A DNA stretch of 64,000 bases from Microbacterium stercoris (GTDB lineage Bacteria > Actinomycetota > Actinomycetes > Actinomycetales > Microbacteriaceae), in contig NZ_JAGFOA010000001.1 of the NCBI RefSeq assembly GCF_017592545.1, forward strand, positions 719,587 to 783,586. The letters are read 5' to 3'. This document shows positions 1-6,257 of the stretch, in pieces. Position 1 is the stretch's first letter; each line of letters starts with the position of its first letter. Under the pieces are notes generated by a model. It searched no databases. It had not been told where the DNA came from and saw only the letters and a program-made list of their open reading frames with translations. A program made the translations under genes and the position numbers.

Positions 1-543
1 GTGACGGAGTGGCGCGATGTCGACGCGGCGATCTCGTGGACGCGCGCGCGTGGCGCAGAGCGCGTGCTCCTCATGGGCTGGTCGATGGGCGGTGCCGTCG
101 CGCTGCAGACGGCCGTGCGCTCCGAGCAGCGCGAGCGCATCGCCGGCATCCTGCTCGAATCCCCGGTGGTCGACTGGCGGCTCGTCCTCGATTTCCACCG
201 GCGCGGGCTCGGCGTCCCCGCTTTCGCATCGCACGCGGCGATCGGCATGCTCGAGAGAGAGTGGACAGCTCGGGTGGTGCGCGGGGGAGTGCGCATCCCA
301 TTCGACGAGCTGGACATGGTGGCGCGTGCCGACGAGCTGACGGCGCCCATCCTGATCCTGCACAGCGACGACGACGGGTTCGTGCCCTCCGACGCCTCGC
401 ACGCGCTCGCATCGGCGCGTCCCGACATCGTGCAGCTGGAGACGTTCGCCGTGGCGCGCCACACGAAGCTGTGGAACTACGACGAGACGCGCTGGACGAC
501 GGCGATCCGGGACTGGCTCATCTCGCACGGCTTCGGCCGCTGA
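1..543 (+). CDS. alpha/beta hydrolase, C-terminal part (cut by window start)
   Basis: The frame is open from the first base, so the true start lies outside the window. The 180 visible residues hold a serine-hydrolase nucleophile elbow (MGWSMGGA, Ser28 of the fragment), a late strand with the acidic residue (LILHSDDDGFVP, about residues 118-129) and a final His (VARHTKLW, His154), which is the expected order of an alpha/beta-hydrolase triad. In full-length relatives the elbow sits far from the N terminus, so a large N-terminal part is missing here. The substrate cannot be told; such proteins act as esterases, lipases or peptidases. The leftward sufE gene ends 38 bases downstream, so the two converge. 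Confidence 0.75.
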   Translation: MTEWRDVDAAISWTRARGAERVLLMGWSMGGAVALQTAVRSEQRERIAGILLESPVVDWRLVLDFHRRGLGVPAFASHAAIGMLEREWTARVVRGGVRIPFDELDMVARADELTAPILILHSDDDGFVPSDASHALASARPDIVQLETFAVARHTKLWNYDETRWTTAIRDWLISHGFGR

Positions 544-581
544 GGCGGCTTCGCCGATCCGCGTTGATCAACGCGCGTCGA

Positions 582-1034
582 TCAGCGCGCGTCGATGCGC
601 GCCTGCACCTGGCGCTTCGCGCGCATGAGCATGCCGGTCATGCCGGCGATGCGCAGAGGCGACACCGCACGCGTGAGTCCCAGCGACTGCGGGAAGTCCG
701 CGGGGATCGCGAGGACCTCCCGCGCCGTGAGGCCGGAGATCCCCTGAGCGAGGATGCTGGCGAAGCCGCGGGTGGTGGGTGCCTCGGCCGGGGCCGTGGC
801 GTGCATCGTGACGATGCTGTCGGCGGATGCGCCGTCCACCTCGAGCACGATGAAGACGGGCGACTGGCACTCGGCGACGCGCTCGGTCAGTTCGGGGTGA
901 TCGGCGTACGCGGACGGGATCTCCGGCAGCTCGCGCGAGAACTCGAGCAGCAGCTGCAGGCGCTCGGGTTCGTCGAGCTCGAGGAACTCCTCGCGGATCT
1001 CCGCGAGCGCGGCGGGGAGGACGTCAGCGGTCAT
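582..1034 (-). CDS. sufE: SufE-family sulfur acceptor/transfer protein
   Basis: SufE-family proteins take persulfide sulfur from a cysteine desulfurase or sulfurtransferase and pass it on for Fe-S cluster assembly in the cytoplasm. The protein (150 residues) has the family pattern: an N-terminal helical part with LPEIP, the active-site cysteine in the segment RVAECQSPVFI, and TTRGFASILAQGISG further on. The ATG at 1034 is chosen because GGAGG stands about 8 bases upstream; a longer frame exists but lacks a ribosome site. It lies 34 bases after the sulfurtransferase gene on the same strand, a pairing that suggests one operon moving sulfur from thiosulfate or mercaptopyruvate. Confidence 0.85.
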   Translation of the reverse strand: MTADVLPAALAEIREEFLELDEPERLQLLLEFSRELPEIPSAYADHPELTERVAECQSPVFIVLEVDGASADSIVTMHATAPAEAPTTRGFASILAQGISGLTAREVLAIPADFPQSLGLTRAVSPLRIAGMTGMLMRAKRQVQARIDAR

Positions 1035-1068
1035 CTGTCCATCCTCCCACCACGCTGCGAACGGCGGG

Positions 1069-1408
1069 TCAGCGGGCGGGGACCTCACCCGGCTCGGCGC
1101 CGGTGACGATCGGCACGCGCACGGCAGAGCCCCACTCGGTCCAGGACCCGTCGTAGTTGCGCACGTTCTCGAAGCCGAGCAGGTGCTTCAGCACGAACCA
1201 CGTGTGCGCCGAGCGCTCGCCGATGCGGCAGTAGGCCACGATGTCGTCGCCATCCTGCAGCCCGACCTCGTCGCGGTAGATCGTCTCGAGCTCGGCGCGC
1301 GACTTGAACCCGCCGTTCTCGCCGACGGCGCGGGCCCACGGAACGCTGTGGGCGGTGGGGATGTGCCCGGCCCGCAGGGCGCCCTCCTCGGGGTACGCGG
1401 GGGCGGAG
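1069..1408 (-). CDS. sseA: thiosulfate/mercaptopyruvate sulfurtransferase (SseA), N-terminal part lost at 1409-1545
   Basis: Only the last 112 residues are recognisable. They form the C-terminal rhodanese domain: [16 protein letters not shown], then [10 protein letters not shown] and the active-site loop [14 protein letters not shown] with the persulfide cysteine, and finally [11 protein letters not shown]. Whole SseA proteins are roughly 280-300 residues with two rhodanese domains, so about 170 residues are missing. The frame continues upstream only as Pro/Gly/Arg low-complexity sequence translated from G and C runs, which is not protein-like. The sequence is normal up to about 1408 and then breaks abruptly, so I read this as a real gene cut by a faulty join rather than a natural pseudogene. 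It precedes sufE in a likely operon. Confidence 0.8.
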
Positions 1409-1545
1409 GTGGGGGGGGCCGCGGACGACACCCGCCCGCGCCCCGCCCTGAGCGGGGTGGGGGGGGGGGCGGGGGGCGCGGGGGGGGGGGGCGCGGGGGG
1501 GGGGCGGGGGGGGGGGGGGGCCCCCCCCCCCCCCCCCGCTTCTGC
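1409..1545. other. poly-G/poly-C low-complexity block, probable assembly or sequencing artefact
   Basis: This block is made almost only of G and C runs, including 15 G (1506-1520) followed directly by 17 C (1521-1537). Normal coding sequence stops on the left inside sseA and resumes on the right 10-20 bases before the end of the nitroreductase gene. Runs of G are what two-colour sequencers report when signal is lost, and a G run abutting a C run is what results when such reads are joined to their reverse complements. This reading is an inference. The distance between the flanks, and any gene between them, cannot be trusted. Confidence 0.75.
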
Positions 1546-1555
1546 GTGGGCGTGC

Positions 1556-2143
1556 TCAGTCGTTGACGACGAGCGACTCGGCGATCGGGCGACGCGTGCG
1601 CGGGGCCACCTCGCGCTCCTGCAGCGCCTCGGGCAGCTCGGTGTGGTCACCGAAGTCGCCGACGGCGGTGATGGTGAAGGGCACGAAGCGCTCCTCGAGA
1701 CCGAACTTCTCGGAGATCTGCGCACCGTCGAATCCGGCCATCTGGTGCACGTGCAGACCCTCGGCGTGCGCCTGCACGCTGAAGTGGGCCACGGCCTGGC
1801 CGAGGTCGTAGAAGGCCCACGGCTGCTCGTCGCCGTTCGCGTTCTTCGTCTCGGCGATCGCGACGACCAGCGCGGATGCGTTGGGAGCCCAGGCCTGGTT
1901 GAAGCCCATCAGCGACTCGACGATGGCGGCGTGCGTGGCGGTGCCGCGGCGGGCCACGATGAAGCGCCAGGGCTGGACGTTGTTCGCCGACGGCGACCAG
2001 CGGGCGGCCTCGAGCGCGCTGTTCAGCTTCTGCTCGTCGATCGCGACGGCGGCGTCGTAGGCGCGGGGGCTCCAGCGCTCGACGAGGACATCCAGGATCG
2101 GGTGATCGGTGGTGGCGGACTGATCGAGCGTGGCAGCGCCCAT
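1556..2143 (-). CDS. nitroreductase-family FMN oxidoreductase
   Basis: The 195-residue protein has the nitroreductase fold signatures: an N-terminal RWSPRAYD segment, the FMN-binding stretch [17 protein letters not shown] and a central region [24 protein letters not shown]. Such flavoproteins reduce nitro compounds, quinones or similar acceptors with NAD(P)H in the cytoplasm; the natural substrate is unknown. The ATG at 2143 has AAGGAG six bases upstream, so it is preferred over in-frame codons further up. Its 3' end lies just beyond the suspect poly-G/C block, but the C terminus ([10 protein letters not shown]) looks complete. An inverted repeat at 2182-2208 lies in its upstream region. Confidence 0.85.
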   Translation of the reverse strand: MGAATLDQSATTDHPILDVLVERWSPRAYDAAVAIDEQKLNSALEAARWSPSANNVQPWRFIVARRGTATHAAIVESLMGFNQAWAPNASALVVAIAETKNANGDEQPWAFYDLGQAVAHFSVQAHAEGLHVHQMAGFDGAQISEKFGLEERFVPFTITAVGDFGDHTELPEALQEREVAPRTRRPIAESLVVND

Positions 2144-2181
2144 GTTGTGCTCCTTGCGGTTCACGGAATTTCGGTCATGAG

Positions 2182-2208
2182 CGCCGTTGCTCGCGTGAGT
2201 CAACGGCG
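2182..2208. repeat. inverted repeat between xthA and the nitroreductase gene
   Basis: CGCCGTTG and CAACGGCG form 8-bp arms, and pairing continues inward as CTC/GAG with one bulged base. It lies about 40 bases upstream of the nitroreductase ATG and about 85 bases beyond the xthA stop, so it could be an operator for the former or a terminator hairpin for the latter. There is no T-tract. The function is not established. Confidence 0.45.
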
Positions 2209-2294
2209 TCCCGGCGAGGCCTATTCCCGTGAATCGAATGTGTCGGAGTGTGTCGCACGGACCGCCCAGACAGGGGCCGTGTGCGGCGCCGCGA

Positions 2295-3143
2295 TCAGCC
2301 GAAGATCATCGGCACGTCCTCGTCGTCCTCGTCGCCGGTCGGCAGGTCGAGGTCGACGACCACGGGCACATGGTCGCTGGGCGCGTCGCCCTTGCGCTCG
2401 TCGCGGTGGATGGCCGCGCCGGTCACGGCGTCGGCGAGGGCACGCGATCCGAGGATGAAGTCGATGCGCATGCCCTGGTTGCGCACGAACTTGATGGCCT
2501 TGTAGTCCCAGTACGTGAACCCCTCGGGCACGAGCGGGCGCACGACGTCGACGAGCCCCGCGCTCTCGAGCTCGGCGAACGCCTGGCGCTCCCGGGGGGA
2601 GACATGCGTGCTCACGCCCTCCACCACCTGCGGGTCGCCGTTGTCGGCGTCGGTGGGGGCGATGTTGAAGTCGCCGACCAGCGCAAGCGGAAGATCCGGA
2701 TCGCGCGTCAGCTGCTCGCGGGTGTGCTGCTCGAGCGCCTTGAGCCAGTGCAGCTTGTACGCGTAGTGCGGATCGCCGAGCGATCGGCCGTTGGGCACAT
2801 AGAGGCTCCACACGCGCACGCCGCCGATCGTGGCGCCGATCGCGCGGGCCTCGAGCGGCGCATCCGGGCCCTCGTGGCCCTTCAGGAAGCCGGGCATCCC
2901 CGGGAACGAGTGCTCGACATCCTCGATCGGCTCGCGGCTGGCGATGGCCACGCCGTTCCACTGATTGAGGCCGTGCGCCTCGACGTGGAAGCCCGCCGCC
3001 TCGAACTCCGCGAACGGGAACTGCTCGGGCTTGCACTTGATCTCCTGCATCGCCAGCACGTCGATGTGCTCGCGCTCGGCGAAGGCGACGATGCGCCCCA
3101 CACGGGCGCGGATCGAGTTGACGTTCCAGGTGGCAAGCCGCAT
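2295..3143 (-). CDS. xthA: exodeoxyribonuclease III
   Basis: Mg-dependent AP endonuclease and 3'-5' exonuclease of base-excision repair. The 282 residues match the usual length and show the family motifs in order: LATWNVNSIRAR at the N terminus, LAMQEIKC with the metal-binding Glu, the LYVPNG catalytic Tyr segment, GDFNIAPTDAD, and the closing SDHVPVVVDL with the catalytic Asp-His pair. The C-terminal tail (TGDEDDEDVP) is acidic and not part of the fold. The ATG at 3143 has no ribosome site; instead a -10-like TAGGCT (3155 to 3150) lies exactly six bases upstream, suggesting a leaderless mRNA. It diverges from pyrE. Confidence 0.93.
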   Translation of the reverse strand: MRLATWNVNSIRARVGRIVAFAEREHIDVLAMQEIKCKPEQFPFAEFEAAGFHVEAHGLNQWNGVAIASREPIEDVEHSFPGMPGFLKGHEGPDAPLEARAIGATIGGVRVWSLYVPNGRSLGDPHYAYKLHWLKALEQHTREQLTRDPDLPLALVGDFNIAPTDADNGDPQVVEGVSTHVSPRERQAFAELESAGLVDVVRPLVPEGFTYWDYKAIKFVRNQGMRIDFILGSRALADAVTGAAIHRDERKGDAPSDHVPVVVDLDLPTGDEDDEDVPMIFG

Positions 3144-3149
3144 GGCACA

Positions 3150-3155
3150 AGCCTA
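3150..3155 (-). promoter_or_regulatory. -10 element of a leaderless xthA promoter
   Basis: On the minus strand TAGGCT is followed by six bases and then the xthA ATG, so transcription should begin at or next to the start codon. The same spacing is seen at pyrE, at the gene starting at 25097 and at the gene starting at 46692. Confidence 0.55.
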
Positions 3156-3211
3156 GGCGCGGCCCCGGACATCGCCGCGGCTCGGCGTCTGTCCCCGGCG
3201 GGGCGGCTGAC

Positions 3212-3236
3212 AACACGTGTTCTGAGCGAGAACACG
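3212..3236. promoter_or_regulatory. palindromic possible operator in the xthA-pyrE divergent region
   Basis: AACACGTGTT (3212-3221) is a perfect palindrome and overlaps a second inverted repeat, CGTGTTCT (3216-3223) and AGAACACG (3229-3236) with a 5-base spacer. A further half-site CGTGTTTT occurs near 3274. The cluster sits between two divergent genes, 69-93 bases from the xthA start, where a regulator could control either. It does not match the actinobacterial LexA box (GAAC-N4-GTTC). The binding protein is unknown. Confidence 0.45.
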
Positions 3237-3334
3237 CCGGATCGGCGCGGATTCCGCGTGGCCTTGCTGAGAGGACGTGTTTTCAGGCGGTGGGACGACG
3301 CGTCAGGCGCACGAACGCCGGGAGCGGGCCCTCC

Positions 3335-3340
3335 TAGAAT
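3335..3340 (+). promoter_or_regulatory. -10 element of a leaderless pyrE promoter
   Basis: TAGAAT, a close match to the consensus -10 box, ends six bases before the pyrE ATG. There is no purine-rich ribosome site in between, so the mRNA most likely starts at the ATG. Confidence 0.65.
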
Positions 3341-3346
3341 TGCGGC

Positions 3347-3922
3347 ATGGCCGCATCCACGCCCGAACTCGAAGCCGACCGCCAGGCGCTCATCGCCCTC
3401 ATCAACGAGGAGGCCGTCTTCCACGGCGACTTCACGCTGTCGAGCGGCAAGAAGGCCACCTACTACGTCGACATGCGCAAGCTCACGCTCGACCACCGCG
3501 CGGCGCCGGCCATCGGGCGCATCATGCTCGACCTGATCAAGGACATCCCGGATGTCGCGGCCGTCGGCGGCCTCACCCTCGGCGCCGACCCCATCGCCAA
3601 CGCGATGATGCACGAGTCGGTGCGCACCGATCGCCCGCTCGACGCATTCGTCGTGCGCAAGGAGCCGAAGGACCACGGCCGCGGTCGCCAGATCGAGGGC
3701 GCCGAGGTCGAGGGCAAGCGCGTCGTCGTGGTCGAAGACACGTCCACCACGGGCCAGTCTCCGCTCAAGGCCGTGGAGGCGCTGCGCAAGGCCGGCGCCG
3801 AGGTGGTCGCCGTCGCGACCATCGTCGACCGGTCGACCGGTGCGCAGGCCGCGATCGAGGCCGAGGGCCTCGAGTGGCGCTCGGCCATCGTGCTCTCCGA
3901 CCTGGGTCTCGACCCGCAGTAA
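3347..3922 (+). CDS. pyrE: orotate phosphoribosyltransferase
   Basis: Makes orotidine 5'-phosphate from orotate and PRPP in pyrimidine synthesis. The 191 residues contain the early FTLSSGKKATYYVDMR segment that contacts orotate, the AVGGLTLGADPIA loop and the PRPP-binding motif RVVVVEDTSTTGQSPL near residues 125-140. Length is normal. The ATG at 3347 is fixed by the -10 box six bases upstream, consistent with leaderless translation. A ROK sugar kinase gene follows after only two bases, so the two are co-transcribed, although no metabolic link between them is obvious. No other pyr gene is nearby. Confidence 0.93.
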   Translation: MAASTPELEADRQALIALINEEAVFHGDFTLSSGKKATYYVDMRKLTLDHRAAPAIGRIMLDLIKDIPDVAAVGGLTLGADPIANAMMHESVRTDRPLDAFVVRKEPKDHGRGRQIEGAEVEGKRVVVVEDTSTTGQSPLKAVEALRKAGAEVVAVATIVDRSTGAQAAIEAEGLEWRSAIVLSDLGLDPQ

Positions 3923-3924
3923 GC

Positions 3925-4827
3925 ATGGATCGCCTCGCCCTCGCCCTGGATCTGGGCGGAACCAAGCTCGACGCTGCGCTTGTCTCCTCTGAGGGAGAGG
4001 TGCTCGCCGCATCCCGCAATCGCCGCCCCACCGGTCCGGCCGTCACCCCCGCGGACCTCGATACGGCGATCGCCGAGACCGTCTCGCACGCGCTTTCGCG
4101 TCTGCCCGAGGGCGCGGAGTTCGCCGGGGTCGGCATCGGGAGCGCCGGCCCGATCGACCTCGTTGCCGGATCCATCCATCCGGTCAACATGCCGGCCGCC
4201 CGCGGCTTCGAGATCGTCGCGTCGGCCGAACGCTCGGCGGCCGCGGTGCTCGGGCGGTCGGACTTCCCGGTGCGTCTGCGCCACGACGGCGGATGCCTCG
4301 CCCTCGCCGAATCGTGGATCGGCGCGGCGGCCGGATCGCGCGCCTCGCTCTCGATCGTGGTGTCGACGGGCGTGGGCGGCGGCATCGTCGTGGAGGGCAC
4401 GCCGATCGGCGGCGCCTCCGGCAACGCCGGTCACCTCGGCCAGACCGTGATCGGCGACGTCACGCTCGAGCAGATCGCCTCGGGCCCCTCGAGCGTCCGC
4501 TGGGCGCAGCAGCAGGGCTGGAGCGGTTCGACCGGCGAGGACCTCGCGCGCGGCGCCGCAGCAGGCGACTCCGTCGCGCGCGCCGCGATCGAGCGCTCCG
4601 CGCAGCACGTGGGCATCGGCCTCGCCAATGCGTCGACGTTGCTCGACCTCGAGGTCATTGCGATCAGCGGCGGCTTCTCGCGGGTCGCCGACGACTACGT
4701 CGAGCTCGTCTCCGCCGCTTTGCGCGACGCCGCTGTGCTGCCGTATGCGCGGGCGACGCGCGTGGTGCGCAGCGCCCTGGGCGACGAGGGTCCGCTGGTC
4801 GGTGCCGCCGCCCTCGTGCTCCGCTGA
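3925..4827 (+). CDS. ROK-family sugar kinase, lacking the zinc motif
   Basis: A predicted ATP-dependent hexose or amino-sugar kinase of 300 residues. It has the N-terminal phosphate-binding signature LALDLGGTKLDAAL, a central STGVGGGIVV loop, and GASGNAGHLG, whose His is normally the first zinc ligand and lies in the ROK signature. Most ROK kinases then have a CxCGxxGCxE motif; here the sequence runs QTVIGDVTLEQIASGPSS with no cysteine, so zinc binding as in glucokinase is not possible. It may be a divergent kinase or a non-catalytic paralogue. It starts two bases after pyrE. The exact sugar cannot be named. Confidence 0.8.
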   Translation: MDRLALALDLGGTKLDAALVSSEGEVLAASRNRRPTGPAVTPADLDTAIAETVSHALSRLPEGAEFAGVGIGSAGPIDLVAGSIHPVNMPAARGFEIVASAERSAAAVLGRSDFPVRLRHDGGCLALAESWIGAAAGSRASLSIVVSTGVGGGIVVEGTPIGGASGNAGHLGQTVIGDVTLEQIASGPSSVRWAQQQGWSGSTGEDLARGAAAGDSVARAAIERSAQHVGIGLANASTLLDLEVIAISGGFSRVADDYVELVSAALRDAAVLPYARATRVVRSALGDEGPLVGAAALVLR

Positions 4828-4846
4828 CGCCGGCGCCGAGCCGGCG
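4828..4846. terminator. hairpin between the convergent ROK genes
   Basis: The repeated GCCGGC hexamers at 4829-4834 and 4840-4845, extended by one C/G pair, can form a 7-bp stem over a GCCGA loop directly after the kinase stop codon. The next gene converges from the right, so a bidirectional terminator is plausible. There is no T-tract. Confidence 0.4.
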
Positions 4847-4885
4847 CGACCGTCGGCACTGCGACTCGGGGGGCGCTCCCCCGGC

Positions 4886-6109
4886 TCATGGGGCGAGGGC
4901 GCGCGTGGCGAACGGTGACGGCGAGGCGCCCGAGAACGCGCGCTCGAGCACCTGGCAGCCCGCCCCGACCGCGGCGGCGTCCGGGCCGAGCACGGAGTCG
5001 CCGATGGTCACGGGATGCGGCACAACGAGCGCGGCCGAGCGCTGCACGCGATCCCGGATGCGGGCGAGCGCGTGGGTGTTCAGGGGCGCCCACAGGGGCC
5101 CGCTCATCACGACCATCGTCACGTCGAACATGTTGATGACGAACGTCACGGCCTCGGCGATGTCATCGGCCGCGCCGTCGAGCAACGCCCCGATGGCCGG
5201 ATCGCCGGGGGCGCGCTCGCACAGCGCGGCGAAGGCCGCCGCGATCCCCGCGTGGTCGCCGGGGACGGGATCCTGCCCGGGCGCGAGACCGAGCAGGTGC
5301 GCAGGCGAGATGCGCACGCCCAGGCAGCCCCGCTGGCCGCACGAGCACGGCGGCCCGTCGGCCGCCACCTTGAGGTGCCCGATGTCGCCGAAGTTCGACG
5401 TCGCTCCCCGCAGCGCCGTCCGGTCGAGCGCGACCCCGAGGCCCACACCCGCTCCGAGGTAGAGCACCGCGACGTCGTCGTCGACATCCTGCGTTCCCGC
5501 CCAGAGCTCCCCCACCGTCGCCGAGGTGACGTCCTTCTCGAGCAGCACCGGGAGGCCGAACCGCTCGGCCAGTACGTCGCTCAGGGGAACGTTGTCCCAT
5601 CCGGGCAGCAGCGGCGGGCGGTTGACGATCCCGCGGTCGACGTCGACGGGGCCCGGGGCCGCCACGCCGATCCCGATGAGGCGCTGCCGGTCGGCGCCGC
5701 AGCTCTCCAGCAGCGCGTCGGTCGAGGCGATCATGCTCTCCTCGACGGCGTCGGGCGCTTGGCCGGACGGGGTCGCCGTGGCGTGACGGGCGATCACCCG
5801 GCCGAGCAGATCCACCAGCGAGTAAGTGATGCGGGCGGGGTCGAGGTGGATGCCCACGGCATAGCGGGCGTCCGGCACGAGGTGCAGCCGTGTGCGGGGC
5901 TTGCCCGGACCCGCCGCCACGCGGTCGCCCTCCCGCACCAGCCCGGCGTCGATCAGGCGGCGGGTGATGGTCGACACGGTCTGCGCCGAGACGTCGGTCT
6001 GCGCGGCGATCTCGATGCGGCTCACGCCATCGGGCGCGCGTCGCACGATGTCGAACACCCGCGCCTGGTTGGCTCCGCCTCCCGCGAGCTCGGCTCTTCC
6101 TCGTGCCAT
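4886..6109 (-). CDS. ROK-family transcriptional repressor of the mannoside operon
   Basis: A NagC/XylR-type regulator of 407 residues. Residues about 15-60 form a winged helix-turn-helix (GVSRIEIAAQTDVSAQTVSTI is its core), and the rest is a ROK sugar-sensing domain with the zinc motif in the order His (FGDIGHLK) then CSCGQRGCLG. The ATG at 6109 has GGAGG seven bases upstream. It is divergent from a sugar transporter and alpha-mannosidase operon, and a strong inverted repeat lies in that operon's promoter. By family rule it should repress in the absence of sugar and release on binding a mannose-containing ligand. The inducer is inferred from the GH38 enzyme, not shown. Confidence 0.88.
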   Translation of the reverse strand: MARGRAELAGGGANQARVFDIVRRAPDGVSRIEIAAQTDVSAQTVSTITRRLIDAGLVREGDRVAAGPGKPRTRLHLVPDARYAVGIHLDPARITYSLVDLLGRVIARHATATPSGQAPDAVEESMIASTDALLESCGADRQRLIGIGVAAPGPVDVDRGIVNRPPLLPGWDNVPLSDVLAERFGLPVLLEKDVTSATVGELWAGTQDVDDDVAVLYLGAGVGLGVALDRTALRGATSNFGDIGHLKVAADGPPCSCGQRGCLGVRISPAHLLGLAPGQDPVPGDHAGIAAAFAALCERAPGDPAIGALLDGAADDIAEAVTFVINMFDVTMVVMSGPLWAPLNTHALARIRDRVQRSAALVVPHPVTIGDSVLGPDAAAVGAGCQVLERAFSGASPSPFATRALAP

Positions 6110-6170
6110 CGACGCCCCTCCGTGGTCTGTCTCGAACGATACTGCCGCCGGAGATCCCGACCCTTCGCTC

Positions 6171-6202
6171 TTGACATTAGTAAATCAAGCGGATTTATTA
6201 AT
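6171..6202 (+). promoter_or_regulatory. promoter with ROK-type operator for the mannoside operon
   Basis: A consensus -35 TTGACA (6171-6176) is followed at 17 bases by the -10-like TTTATT (6194-6199). An AT-rich inverted repeat fills the space between and over them: TTAGTAAATC (6177-6186) and GATTTATTAA (6192-6201), separated by AAGCG, with one mismatch and one extra A/T pair outside. AT-rich palindromes of this kind are typical ROK-repressor sites. Bound repressor would block RNA polymerase. This is the most AT-rich stretch in this part of the window. Confidence 0.75.
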
Positions 6203-6257
6203 CCTGTAGTCGGCGGGCACCGTCGCCGAGCCGGCGTGAATCGAAGGAGCTTCACAC

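Noticed and set aside
1409..1725. Proline-rich N-terminal extension of the sulfurtransferase
   Set aside because: It is translated from G/C homopolymer runs and from the antisense of the nitroreductase gene; it has no protein-like composition.
3216..3236. SOS (LexA) box
   Set aside because: The half-sites CGTGTTCT/AGAACACG do not give GAAC-N4-GTTC with the right spacing.
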